DNA of 64,000 bases from Halomonas sp. NO4. GTDB lineage: Bacteria > Pseudomonadota > Gammaproteobacteria > Pseudomonadales > Halomonadaceae. The stretch is from NCBI RefSeq assembly GCF_010994375.1, contig NZ_WHMA01000005.1, forward strand, positions 62,001 through 126,000, in the 5' to 3' direction. The notes beneath the pieces were generated by a model. The model saw only the letters and a program-made list of their open reading frames with translations, was not told the origin of the DNA and did no database searches. Below are positions 10,711 through 24,002 of this stretch, piece by piece; positions within the stretch are counted from its first letter, which is position 1, and each line of letters opens with the position of its first letter. Made by a program: the position numbers and the translations under genes.

Positions 10711-10740
10711 CGAAAAACAGCCCTCCACCCGCGGAGGGGC
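10711..10740 (-). terminator. Terminator-like hairpin in the rnk leader
   Basis: On the minus strand CCCTCC-GCGGGT-GGAGGG is followed by CTG and then five T (10713-10717). No minus-strand gene ends just upstream, so in front of rnk (ATG at 10655) it may act as an attenuator. A 29-codon minus-strand ORF (10677-10766) runs through it. Confidence 0.5.
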
Positions 10741-12394
<1,654 letters not shown>

Positions 12395-12436
12395 GAGCGA
12401 GAACTCGTCCGGCCAGAACCTGCGCGCGACAAGTTG

Positions 12437-12464
12437 AAGAACAGTGTTTACAAACACCGTTCTT
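12437..12464 (+). repeat. Inverted repeat downstream of gdhA
   Basis: 13-base arms (AAGAACAGTGTTT and AAACACCGTTCTT, one mismatch) separated by two bases, 43 bases after the gdhA stop. There is no T-run after it, so it may protect the 3' end or weakly terminate rather than act as a standard intrinsic terminator. Confidence 0.5.
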
Positions 12465-12618
12465 GTACTAGCCTGGGAAATAGGGGCAACTCACGCCGCA
12501 GAGTCACTGCCCGAAGAGGCAGTTGCCGTTCGGTAGATGGCAAGCGCTTCAGCCGCCGATAGGGAAGGCGCCCTGTGCTAGGGCGCCACAACAGCGACGC
12601 CGAGGAGGGACAGCCGTC

Positions 12619-12834
12619 ATGAACATGACCCTTGCCGCCCCGCTCCCGCCCCACTGGCGGCATATCCATGCCGACTGGTGGCAGGACGACCAAGGCAACA
12701 TCATACATCGTGTCGAGATCGACGACGACGCCCTCTACTACTGCCAGTTCGCCGGTTCGTTGCTGCCGTGGAATGCGGAGGCCACAAGCCTGGACGAAGC
12801 CATGGCGATCACATCGGGGGTGCCGACGCACTGA
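12619..12834 (+). CDS. Small hypothetical protein
   Basis: 71 residues beginning MNMTLAAPLPPHWRH, with aromatic and acidic residues in DWWQDDQGNIIHRVEIDDDAL and a CQF segment. A very good GAGGAGGGA site sits eight bases before the ATG. It is soluble with no recognised family. Expressed on its own between gdhA and a membrane-protein cluster. Confidence 0.6.
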   Translation: MNMTLAAPLPPHWRHIHADWWQDDQGNIIHRVEIDDDALYYCQFAGSLLPWNAEATSLDEAMAITSGVPTH

Positions 12835-12888
12835 ATCAGGGGCACGCTTGGCGCTACACTGACGGCGAACCCAGCCAGAGAGTGCCCC

Positions 12889-13050
12889 ATGACCGTACGC
12901 ACCTTCGCCTTTGCCCTCATGGCCCTTGGCCTGGCCCTGCTGCTGGTCGGCTGGCAAACCGTCAGCCCGGCCGGCTTCGTGGGTGTGGCCTTGATCGCCC
13001 TGGGCGCCATCCTGCTCTGGACCCGCCGGACGCCTCGCCATGGACGCTGA
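12889..13050 (+). CDS. Very small two-helix membrane protein
   Basis: 53 residues (MTVRTFAFALMALGLALLLV, then a second hydrophobic stretch FVGVALIALGAILLW and a basic tail RRTPRHGR). Its last 11 bases overlap the start of the exoD-like gene in another frame, suggesting coupled translation. No function can be assigned. The two hydrophobic stretches, the coding-like sequence and the tight overlap support it as real. Confidence 0.55.
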   Translation: MTVRTFAFALMALGLALLLVGWQTVSPAGFVGVALIALGAILLWTRRTPRHGR

Positions 13051-13666
13051 GCCCCCCGAAGCCCCACCCACCGACACCTCCCGGGAGCCGGTCGCCAACC
13101 TGGCGGCACTGGTGGAGCGGCTGAAACACGCCGGCCGGCACGCCGACAGCGTGAGCCTGGAGGCCATTCTCGACTGCGTCGGGCGACGCACCTTCGCGCC
13201 CTTTTTACTGGTCGCCGGCCTGATCACCCTGGCCCCGCTGATCGGCGACATTCCCGGCGTGCCGACCCTGATGGCCAGCCTGGTGGCACTCTCCGCCGGT
13301 CAGCTGCTGCTGGGCCGCGACCACGTCTGGCTGCCCGCCTGGCTGCTGGCACGCCGCGTCCCGCGCCAGCGCTACGTCCAGGCGTTGCACTGGCTGAAGC
13401 GCCCGGCCCGCTGGATCGACCGCCTGCTCAAGCCGCGCCTGCAGCGCCTGACGCGCCCGCCGGCCCATCTGGCGGTGGCCCTGACCTGCCTGCTGATCGC
13501 ACTCGCCATGCCGCCCATGGAGCTGATCCCCTTCACCGCCAACGGCGCGGGCCTGGCACTGACGCTCTTCGGGCTGGCACTGTTCGCCGAGGACGGCCTG
13601 ATGGCGCTGCTGGGCTACGCCTTGACCGGTGGCACCCTCGCCGTGGTGCTACTCAGCCTGGGCTGA
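13040..13666 (+). CDS. exoD: ExoD family membrane protein
   Basis: 208 residues with an N-terminal soluble segment and four to five hydrophobic helices; FAPFLLVAGLITLAPLIGDIPGVPT and AMPPMELIPFTANGAGLALTLFGLA (shortened here) are the ExoD family hallmarks. ExoD was described in exopolysaccharide synthesis and alkali tolerance in Sinorhizobium; its biochemical role is unclear. It overlaps the preceding small membrane protein gene and is followed 36 bases later by the DUF1206 gene. Confidence 0.82.
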   Translation: MDAEPPEAPPTDTSREPVANLAALVERLKHAGRHADSVSLEAILDCVGRRTFAPFLLVAGLITLAPLIGDIPGVPTLMASLVALSAGQLLLGRDHVWLPAWLLARRVPRQRYVQALHWLKRPARWIDRLLKPRLQRLTRPPAHLAVALTCLLIALAMPPMELIPFTANGAGLALTLFGLALFAEDGLMALLGYALTGGTLAVVLLSLG

Positions 13667-13702
13667 GGGGTGGCCAGCTCGCCCTGCGCTACGGGAGCCG
13701 CC

Positions 13703-14514
13703 ATGCCGCACCACGTCACCTCCCTCAAGCAGGCCCTTTCTTTGGCGGCGCGCGTCGGCTACGTCGCCAAGGGGATCGTCTACCTGCTGATCGGCGGCCT
13801 GGCCTTGCTGGCGGCGGCCGGGCTGGGTGGCGACAACATTGGCTCGAAGGAAGCCATCAACCAGCTCATCGCTCAGCCCTTCGGCGATCTCATGATCGGA
13901 TTGCTGGGCGCCGGGCTGCTGGCCTATGCCCTGTGGCGTACGCTCCAGGCCCTGGTGGATACCGAGTCGGTGGGCCTGGGGCTCAAGGGCATCGGGACCC
14001 GCCTGGGGTTTCTGGCCAGTTCGGCCGTACACGCCAGCCTCGGGGTCTACTGCTTCGACCTGCTGCGCCACGCGGCGATGGCCTCGGGCGAGAGCGAGGC
14101 ACAGGACCGCACGGCGGTGCTGATGAGTCATCCGGGCGGAGTCTGGCTGGTCTTCGCCGCCGGCCTGGTATTCCTGGGCCTCGACCTGCGCCAGCTCTGG
14201 CGCGCCCTGCGGCGCACCTACCTCAAGAACTGGTACCGCCGGGAGATGAGCGCCGCTCAGCGCCGCCTGTTCGAGGCCATCACCCGCTGGGGGCTCTCGG
14301 CCGGGGGGTAGTCTTTGTGATCGTCGGCCTGTTCCTGTGCATCGCCGTCTGGCGGACTGATCCTAGCCAGGCCCAGGGCCTGGGCGGCGCCCTCAGCGTC
14401 CTGGCCGGTCAGCCCTTCGGGCCCTGGCTGCTCGGCACCGTCGCCCTGGGCCTGGTCGGCTACGGGGCCTATTGCCTGATCAATGCGGGGTTCCGGGACA
14501 CCAGCATCGATTGA
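13703..14514 (+). pseudogene. DUF1206 family membrane protein, frameshifted
   Basis: Six-helix family built from three repeats. The first frame (13703-14311) encodes two repeats and ends RWGLSAGG-stop; the third repeat (VVFVIVGLFLCIAVWRTD to the stop at 14514) continues in the -1 frame. The shift is at a run of six G (14303-14308); a seventh G would restore one open frame of 271 residues. This may be a real mutation, a phase-variable tract, a slippage site, or a sequencing error. The ATG at 13703 has GGGAG five bases upstream. The role of the family is unknown. Confidence 0.75.
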
Positions 14515-14535
14515 GAAGGAGAGACATCCGCCCAC

Positions 14536-14841
14536 TCAGGAGGCGTGATGCGTCAGGTCATGAAAGTGAATGCCAGTCGCCTTGATGACGGCGGTCATGG
14601 TCCGCAAAGTTGGATTTCCCTTGGGGGAAAGCGCCCGATAGAGGCTCTCGCGGGAGAGCTTGGCACGCTCGGCCACGGCAGCCATGCCGCCTTGCGCTTC
14701 CACCACATGACGCAGCGCCATTAGAAAGGCAGACTCTCCGCCTTCTGCGTCCAGCTCGTCGAAGGCGGTGCGCAGGTAGTCAACGGCCATCGCCGGGTCA
14801 TCGCGCAGCATCTCGATCACGGCATCGTCGTGGCTTTTCAT
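14536..14841 (-). CDS. Antidote protein of a HI1420-type toxin-antitoxin pair
   Basis: 101 residues with a helix-turn-helix (GGMAAVAERAKLSRESLYRAL) of the 'putative addiction module antidote' family. Such proteins neutralise the partner RelE-like toxin and repress their own promoter. The ATG overlaps the toxin stop by four bases (ATGA, 14841-14838), the usual toxin-first order of HigBA/HI1419-HI1420 pairs. The antidote gene is intact while its toxin is broken. Confidence 0.85.
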   Translation of the reverse strand: MKSHDDAVIEMLRDDPAMAVDYLRTAFDELDAEGGESAFLMALRHVVEAQGGMAAVAERAKLSRESLYRALSPKGNPTLRTMTAVIKATGIHFHDLTHHAS

Positions 14842-15167
14842 CTCCGGGCTCTCCTTCGGTGGTCCGCCAGAAACGCCTTGGCCTGCTCGATGTCGGCCTG
14901 CTGGCGCTTCTTGGTGCCCCCGATCAACAACATCACCAGGCGCCTGCCCACCTTGGCGTAATACACGCGGTAGCCAGGACCGTAGTCGATTCGCAGCTCC
15001 AGCACTCCATCACCAACGGCCTTGGCGTCCCCGGCATTTCCAACCGCCAGCCGGTTTAGGCGGGTCAGCACGCGCATGGCCGCCCGGCGATCCTTCGCCT
15101 TGGTGGCATCCAGCCAGGCTTAGAACGGGTCATGGCCATCAGCGGTGAGGTAGTGCGTCAGCTCCAT
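14838..15167 (-). pseudogene. RelE/HigB-type toxin (Gp49-like, HI1419 family), interrupted by a stop codon
   Basis: Reading from the ATG at 15167 gives MELTHYLTADGHDPF, then TAA at 15122-15120, then in the same frame AWLDATKAKDRRAAMRVLTR and the rest of a normal toxin (ELRIDYGPGYRVYYAKVG, LLIGGTKKRQQADIEQAK). A single base change would restore it, for example CAA to TAA. Only a truncated product from the internal ATG at 15077 (79 residues) remains possible; it would lack the first strand and helix. The upstream ATG codons at 15170 and 15179 are alternative starts. Confidence 0.8.
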
Positions 15168-15177
15168 CATTGGGTAC

Positions 15178-15197
15178 ATTGTAGCCTAAAAGCTACA
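15178..15197 (-). promoter_or_regulatory. Toxin-antitoxin promoter and operator
   Basis: A perfect inverted repeat TGTAGC-CTAAAA-GCTACA (15180-15197) overlaps a minus-strand -10 hexamer TACAAT (15183-15178). This is the expected place for autorepression by the antidote protein. The -35 region is weak. Confidence 0.6.
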
Positions 15198-15263
15198 CAA
15201 TGGCATTGGCCGGATCGGCAGGGCCGACGACAACATGATGGGACCGGGAACCACGGGGAAGGG

Positions 15264-15301
15264 AGGGAAGAAACGCAAACAGCCGCCCGTAAGCGACTGT
15301 T
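15264..15301 (-). terminator. Terminator of the tRNA-Leu gene
   Basis: On the minus strand, AACAGTCGC-TTACGG-GCGGCTGTT (9-bp stem with one G.T pair, 15301-15278) is followed by a T-rich stretch TTGCGTTTCTT. It begins 7 bases after the tRNA 3' end. Confidence 0.75.
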
Positions 15302-15308
15302 TTTGAAA

Positions 15309-15395
15309 TGGTACCGGCGGTCGGACTCGAACCGACAAGGGCTTGCACCCGGCGGATTTTGAATCCGCTGCGTCTACCAATTCCGCCACGCCGGC
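15309..15395 (-). tRNA. tRNA-Leu (anticodon CAA)
   Basis: 87-base gene with a 7-bp acceptor stem (GCCGGCG pairing with CGCCGGT, one G.T pair), class II long variable arm, T-loop GTTCGAGTC and an encoded CCA end. The anticodon loop TTCAAAA gives CAA, reading UUG. It sits between a strong promoter and a terminator, so it is a stand-alone transcription unit. Confidence 0.96.
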
Positions 15396-15405
15396 AGCGC
15401 GAAGC

Positions 15406-15433
15406 ATTATACGTGGGGTGCCCGGCAGGTCAA
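15406..15433 (-). promoter_or_regulatory. tRNA-Leu promoter
   Basis: On the minus strand TTGACC (15433-15428), 16-base spacer, TATAAT (15411-15406), about 10 bases before the mature tRNA 5' end. Close to the sigma-70 consensus. Confidence 0.82.
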
Positions 15434-15537
15434 TCGTGACGCCTGACTTCGCCGAGGTGACGCGGTATCCTAGGCGGCTTGTCCAGACGGTCCAACCGTC
15501 CTCGTCGAAACTGTCGCCATCCCGAGTCCCGAACCGC

Positions 15538-17735
<2,198 letters not shown>

Positions 17736-17825
17736 TCCCCAGCCGGCGGCGACCCGCAAGGCCACGCGCGCCGGCTAATGCCATCTTTCACCCGTCTTGT
17801 CACACACCCAGGAGACCCCTTCACC

Positions 17826-18152
17826 ATGCTGGACTTCTTCATCTCGCCGGCCTATGCCCAGGATGCCCCCGCCGGTGGCGGCATCGCCCAGATCGTCATG
17901 CTGGTCGGCTTCGTTCTGATTTTCTACTTCCTGCTCTGGCGCCCCCAGTCCAAGCGTGCCAAGCAGCACAAGGAGCTGGTCAGCGGCCTCTCCAAGGGTG
18001 ACGAAGTGGTTATCGGCGGCGGCCTCGTGGGGCGCATCACCAAGGTCAGCGACGAGTTCATCAGCATGGAGATCGCCGACAACACCGAGGTCAACGTGCA
18101 GAAGAGCGCCGTGGCGGCCGTGCTGCCCAAGGGCACCATCAAGTCCATCTGA
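17826..18152 (+). CDS. yajC: Sec translocon accessory protein YajC
   Basis: 108 residues: one N-terminal membrane helix (IAQIVMLVGFVLIFYFLLWRP) followed by a small cytoplasmic domain (GDEVVIGGGLVGRITKV). YajC joins SecDF-YidC at the SecYEG channel. AGGAGA lies about 11 bases before the ATG. The 152 bases between it and secD contain a hairpin. Confidence 0.95.
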   Translation: MLDFFISPAYAQDAPAGGGIAQIVMLVGFVLIFYFLLWRPQSKRAKQHKELVSGLSKGDEVVIGGGLVGRITKVSDEFISMEIADNTEVNVQKSAVAAVLPKGTIKSI

Positions 18153-18218
18153 TCCGACGACGCTTCGCCCGACACCCCGGCCTGTGCGGGGGCCTCGCGG
18201 CGAGAGTCGTGCCACGCC

Positions 18219-18251
18219 CGATGCCCCGCCGTGCCCGCCACCGGGGCATCG
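18219..18251. repeat. Hairpin between yajC and secD
   Basis: Perfect 9-base arms CGATGCCCC and GGGGCATCG with a 15-base loop. No T-run follows. It could set the ratio of yajC to secDF transcript or stabilise processed ends. Confidence 0.45.
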
Positions 18252-18304
18252 TGCCGTGCCGACGCCCCTTCGTCCCCCTTTCTGCAACCTAGGGCAGGGC
18301 TCCC

Positions 18305-20155
<1,851 letters not shown>

Positions 20156-20164
20156 GAGGTGACA

Positions 20165-21091
20165 ATGAAGACCCTCATCAATCGACAGTTCGACTTCATG
20201 GGCAAGCGGCGGATCGCCTTCGCGATCTCCGCGGCGCTGCTCCTGATCTCGATCGCCTCGCTCCTCGTCCAGCAGCTCAACCTGGGCCTCGACTTCACCG
20301 GCGGCACCCTGGTGGAAGTGGCCTACAATACGGCGCCGTCGCTGGACGCGGTGCGCCAGACGCTGGAGGGTGCCGGTTTCCGCGACGTCTCGGTGCAGAC
20401 CTTCGGCGCCTCCACCGAGGTGCTGATCCGCCTCCAGCAGGCCTTCGACCCCGACGTGGGCGAGCAGGTGGTGGAGCTGCTGCGCCGCCAGGGCGAGAGC
20501 GTGGAACTGGTGCGCGCCGAGTTCGTGGGCGCCCAAGTGGGCGACCAGCTGCGCGACCAGAGCGGCATGGGCCTGCTGGTGGCGTTGGGCATCGTGATGC
20601 TTTACGTCGCCTTCCGCTTCCAGTACAAGTTCGCCATCGGCGCCCTGCTCGCGCTGGTGCATGACGTGATCATCGTGGTCGGCGTCTTCTCGCTGTTCCA
20701 GTTCGACTTCGACCTCACGGTGCTCGCCGCACTGCTGGCGGTGATCGGCTACTCGCTCAACGACACCATCGTGGTCTACGACCGCATCCGCGAGAACATC
20801 CGCAAGTCGCGCATCGACGACATGCCGACCATCTTCAACGAAGCGATCAATGCCACCCTGTCGCGCACCCTGGCGACCTCCGGCACCACCCTGCTGGTGC
20901 TGCTGGCCCTGTTGCTGCTCGGCGGCGACATGATCCACTACTTCTCCGTGGCCCTGATCCTCGGCATCGTGGTGGGCACCTTCTCCTCCATCTACGTCGC
21001 TGCGGCGCTGCTGATCGCGGTCAAGCTGGGACGCGAGGACCTGATTCCGCCCAAGAAGGAGGCGGACGAGGAGGAAGAGCAGCTACCCTGA
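20165..21091 (+). CDS. secF: Protein translocase subunit SecF
   Basis: 308 residues (E. coli 323) with six membrane helices, LNLGLDFTGGTLVEV near the N-terminus and GYSLNDTIVVYDRIREN in the fourth-helix region. AGAGG sits five bases before the ATG at 20165; a GTG at 20159 would add two residues. It lies nine bases after secD. The tail is acidic (EADEEEEQLP). Confidence 0.96.
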   Translation: MKTLINRQFDFMGKRRIAFAISAALLLISIASLLVQQLNLGLDFTGGTLVEVAYNTAPSLDAVRQTLEGAGFRDVSVQTFGASTEVLIRLQQAFDPDVGEQVVELLRRQGESVELVRAEFVGAQVGDQLRDQSGMGLLVALGIVMLYVAFRFQYKFAIGALLALVHDVIIVVGVFSLFQFDFDLTVLAALLAVIGYSLNDTIVVYDRIRENIRKSRIDDMPTIFNEAINATLSRTLATSGTTLLVLLALLLLGGDMIHYFSVALILGIVVGTFSSIYVAAALLIAVKLGREDLIPPKKEADEEEEQLP

Positions 21092-21094
21092 CAA

Positions 21095-21174
21095 CTGGAA
21101 GCTGGAAGCGACCCTGAACTGAAATCGCCCCCGCAGCATAGCGCTGCGGGGGCGGTTTTTCTTCCAGCTTCCAG
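21095..21174 (+). terminator. secF terminator nested in a longer inverted repeat
   Basis: Core hairpin CGCCCCCGCAGC (21126-21137), loop ATAGC, GCTGCGGGGGCG (21143-21154), then G and five T. It is enclosed by a second perfect 14-base inverted pair: CTGGAAGCTGGAAG (21095-21108) and CTTCCAGCTTCCAG (21161-21174), each being a doubled 7-mer. The core is a convincing intrinsic terminator for the queA-secF operon, and lies 15 bases before the suhB stop on the other strand. Confidence 0.85.
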
Positions 21175-21189
21175 CTTAAAGCTGATGGC

Positions 21190-21984
21190 TTAAAAGTGCG
21201 GCTTGAGCTGCTGCACCAGCGCCTTGTAGAGCCGCGGCCCAGCGGCCATGAGCCGGCCCTCGACCGCGGCGGCGGGCTGGCCGTCGGGGGTGCCCATCAG
21301 CGCACCGCTCTCCTTGAGCAACAGGCTGCCCACATGCAGGTCCTGCTCCTCCAGGCCCAGCACGAAGGCGGCATCCACGCGCCCCGCGGCGAGCTCGGCG
21401 AGGTCGAGCAGCCCGCTGCCCGAGGCGCGCAACAACTCCACCTGAGGGCCGAGCTGCTGCACCAGGGTCAGGTAGCCGGGCAGATGACGGGCGCGCAGCC
21501 AGGTCTCCGGCAGGCTCATGGCGATGCGCGTCCCGCCCACGGCGGTGGGCTGGGAAACGCGGATGCGCTTGCCGTTGAGCTGGGCGCCCCGGCCGCGGCT
21601 GGCCAGGTACTCGTCGTCGCTGAAGGGGCAGATCACCACCGCATGTTCCGGGCGGCCCTTGACCAGGCAGACGACGGAGAGCGCGAAGCCGGGGGCGGCC
21701 ACGCGAAGGTTGGAGTAGCCGTGGAAGGGTTCGATGCACCACAGCACGTCGCGCCCTTCCCCTTCCCCCGCGCGGTGCGGGGTGTAGCGGCCGACCACCC
21801 CGTGCTGGGGGTAGCCGCGGGAGAGCTGGCGGGTGATCAGCGCCTCGGCGTTGCGCGCAGCCTCTTCGAGGGTGCGCTGGAGGTTGTGCTCTTCGTTGGC
21901 ATTCTCGATTCGCTCGCGAATGCGCAGAAACTGTTCGGCGGCGCTGCGCGAGGCGCGCAGCGCAAATTGGACCATCGGATGCAT
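21190..21984 (-). CDS. suhB: SuhB-like inositol monophosphatase family protein with degenerate active site
   Basis: 264 residues, an orthologue of E. coli SuhB by sequence (MHPM start, YPQHG, SRGRGAQLNGKRIRVS) and by position, divergent from trmJ. The metal-binding residues of the family are gone: the GEES/TEES glutamates read GRYT (65-68), the IDPLDGT motif reads IEPFHGY (84-90), the NVDK aspartate region reads EEAAR and WDxAAG reads QDLHVG. Phosphatase activity is therefore unlikely. E. coli SuhB also works as a Nus factor in rRNA antitermination, which does not need catalysis, and that role is the best guess here. Confidence 0.85.
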   Translation of the reverse strand: MHPMVQFALRASRSAAEQFLRIRERIENANEEHNLQRTLEEAARNAEALITRQLSRGYPQHGVVGRYTPHRAGEGEGRDVLWCIEPFHGYSNLRVAAPGFALSVVCLVKGRPEHAVVICPFSDDEYLASRGRGAQLNGKRIRVSQPTAVGGTRIAMSLPETWLRARHLPGYLTLVQQLGPQVELLRASGSGLLDLAELAAGRVDAAFVLGLEEQDLHVGSLLLKESGALMGTPDGQPAAAVEGRLMAAGPRLYKALVQQLKPHF

Positions 21985-22166
21985 GATCGGGCCTTGGAAC
22001 TCGGTGATGTTAAAGAACGGGGGCGAAAGAACGGTCGGCTCGCGTGGAGCCGGTGGCCGCGAATCCTAGCAGACCCGGACCGATAGCGCCACGCACCCGG
22101 GCCGCGCGGTCGCTCCGCATGCTAGACTCTGGGCCCTTCGTGTCATCCGCCCCAGGGAAACCCACC

Positions 22167-22931
22167 ATGCTCGAGCGCATCCGCATCGTCCTGATTGGCA
22201 CCAGTCACCCCGGCAACATCGGGGCCACCGCCCGCGCCATGCACAACATGGGGCTGGCCGACCTGGCGCTGGTGGCGCCACGCTGCGAGCCGCTCACCGC
22301 CGACAGCATCTCGCGCGCCTCGGGCGCTGACCACCTGGTGCACACCGCCCGCGTGCACGAGAGCCTGGAGGCGGCGGTCGCCGACTGCACCCTGGCGGTG
22401 GGCGCCAGCGCCCGCTCGCGGACCCTGCCCTGGCCGATGATCACGCCCCGCGAGCTGGGGGAGCGCCTGCCCACCGAGCTGGCCGGCGAAGGCGCCCGGG
22501 TGGCGCTGGTGCTCGGCCGTGAGGACAGCGGCCTGACCAACGCCGAGCTGCAGCGCTGCCACGCCCATGTGCACATCCCCACCAACCCGGACTTCAGCTC
22601 GCTCAACCTGGCCGCGGCGGTGCAGGTACTGGCCTACGAGTGCCGCCTGGCCTGGCAGGCGCACCACGAAGCGCCGGGCGGGGCCGAGGCGGAGTCCGGT
22701 CCGCCGCTGGCCAGCCACGAGGAGCTCGAGCGCTATTTCGCCCATCTCGAGCGTACCCTGATCGCCATCGGCTTCCACGACCCGGCCACCCCGCGCCAGC
22801 TGATGGCGCGACTGCGCCGCTTCACCCTGCGCGCCCGCCCCGAGCGCCTGGAGCTCAACATCCTGCGCGGCATCCTCACCGCCACCGAGCAGCAGGCTGC
22901 CCGTGCCGGGCAGGACGACGGAACCGAGTGA
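22167..22931 (+). CDS. trmJ: tRNA (cytidine/uridine-32-2'-O)-methyltransferase TrmJ
   Basis: 254-residue SPOUT-class methyltransferase that 2'-O-methylates position 32 in the anticodon loop. N-terminal IRIVLIGTSHPGNIGATARAM, then ALVLGREDSGLTNAEL and IPTNPDFSSLNLAAAVQVL forming the SAM-binding trefoil knot; the C-terminal helical arm follows. Start at 22167. The gene begins the trmJ-cysE-isc stretch and is divergent from suhB, as in E. coli. Confidence 0.94.
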   Translation: MLERIRIVLIGTSHPGNIGATARAMHNMGLADLALVAPRCEPLTADSISRASGADHLVHTARVHESLEAAVADCTLAVGASARSRTLPWPMITPRELGERLPTELAGEGARVALVLGREDSGLTNAELQRCHAHVHIPTNPDFSSLNLAAAVQVLAYECRLAWQAHHEAPGGAEAESGPPLASHEELERYFAHLERTLIAIGFHDPATPRQLMARLRRFTLRARPERLELNILRGILTATEQQAARAGQDDGTE

Positions 22932-23037
22932 GCCGCCGACCGCTTGAAGCCCGCCGCCGCCGCCCCCAATAATGAGGGATGACTTCCCGGTGGCCGCCGC
23001 CGATCGTCCGCCACCCTGGCTATCCAAGGACCCCCGC

Positions 23038-23916
23038 ATGTTTCAACGCCTTCGCGAGGACATCAACAGCGTATTCGCCCGCGACCCGGCGGCACGCAAC
23101 TTCCTGGAAGTGCTGACCAACTACCCGGGCCTGCACGCCCTGCTGATCCATCGCCTCAACCACTGGCTGTGGCGCAAGAATCTCAAGTGGCTGGCACGCA
23201 CCCTCTCCACCTTCGCCCGCTGGCTGACCGGCATCGAGATCCACCCCGGGGCGACCATCGGCCGGCGCTTCTTCATCGACCACGGCATGGGCGTGGTGAT
23301 CGGCGAGACTGCCGAGGTCGGCGATGACGTCACCCTCTATCAGAGCGTCACCCTGGGTGGCACCAGCTGGCACAAGGGCAAGCGCCACCCCACCCTCGAG
23401 GATGGCGTCATCGTGGGTGCCGGGGCCAAGATACTGGGCCCCTTCACGGTGGGTGCCGGGGCCAAGATCGGCTCCAACGCCGTGGTCACCAAGGAGGTGC
23501 CGGCCGGTGCCACGGTGGTGGGCATTCCCGGCAAGATCGTCAAGCGCGACGAGCCGGATACCGCCGAGGCGCTGGCCGTGGACCCCAAACGGCGCGAGGC
23601 CATGCGCCGCAAGTTCGGCTTCGACGCCTACGGCGTCAGCGAGGACATGCCCGACCCGGTGGCGCGTTCCATCCAGGCGATGCTCGACCACATGCACGCC
23701 GTGGACGAGCGCATCGAGCGCATGTGCCACACCCTGCGCAAGCTCGACGCCGGCTACCGCGACGGCCGCCTGCCCGAGCTGCGCGACGAGGACTTCGCCG
23801 AGATCCTGGCCGACGTGGAGAGCTGCTGCGGACCGACCCACCGCGAGCGCGACGACGACCCGGCCCGCGACACGCGCGACGAGACGCCGCACGGCGGTAC
23901 CGGCGGGAATGGTTGA
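23038..23916 (+). CDS. cysE: Serine O-acetyltransferase
   Basis: 292 residues. Acetylates serine for cysteine synthesis. Short N-terminal helical region ([20 protein letters not shown]) and left-handed beta-helix hexapeptide repeats ([39 protein letters not shown]). The C-terminal tail is about 100 residues longer than the compact EpsC type and ends in a charged region ([17 protein letters not shown]). AAGGA lies eight bases before the ATG. A cysE next to iscR is a known arrangement in Pseudomonas and Azotobacter and links cysteine supply to IscS. Confidence 0.93.
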   Translation: MFQRLREDINSVFARDPAARNFLEVLTNYPGLHALLIHRLNHWLWRKNLKWLARTLSTFARWLTGIEIHPGATIGRRFFIDHGMGVVIGETAEVGDDVTLYQSVTLGGTSWHKGKRHPTLEDGVIVGAGAKILGPFTVGAGAKIGSNAVVTKEVPAGATVVGIPGKIVKRDEPDTAEALAVDPKRREAMRRKFGFDAYGVSEDMPDPVARSIQAMLDHMHAVDERIERMCHTLRKLDAGYRDGRLPELRDEDFAEILADVESCCGPTHRERDDDPARDTRDETPHGGTGGNG

Positions 23917-23941
23917 CCCCCGCGCTGGGTCTTTCCATAAT
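23913..23941 (+). promoter_or_regulatory. iscR promoter
   Basis: TTGACC (23913-23918) and CATAAT (23936-23941) with a 17-base spacer; the -35 overlaps the cysE stop codon. It is followed by an inverted repeat with 9-base arms, CTCGGCGGC/GCCGCCGAG (23952-23971), in the leader, which could be a hairpin or an operator. No clear type 1 IscR site was recognised. Confidence 0.65.
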
Positions 23942-24002
23942 GGCGGCTCGACTCGGCGGCCCGCCGCCGAGGGTCGCCCGCGATGCGTTTGCCGAGCCCG
24001 CC

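Noticed and set aside
12437-12464. gdhA intrinsic terminator
   Set aside because: The hairpin is good but no T-run follows, so it is listed as an inverted repeat only.
13703-14514. Programmed -1 frameshift as the explanation for DUF1206
   Set aside because: A G6 run alone is a poor slippery site without a clear downstream pseudoknot; a simple indel is more likely, so it is reported only as a possibility.
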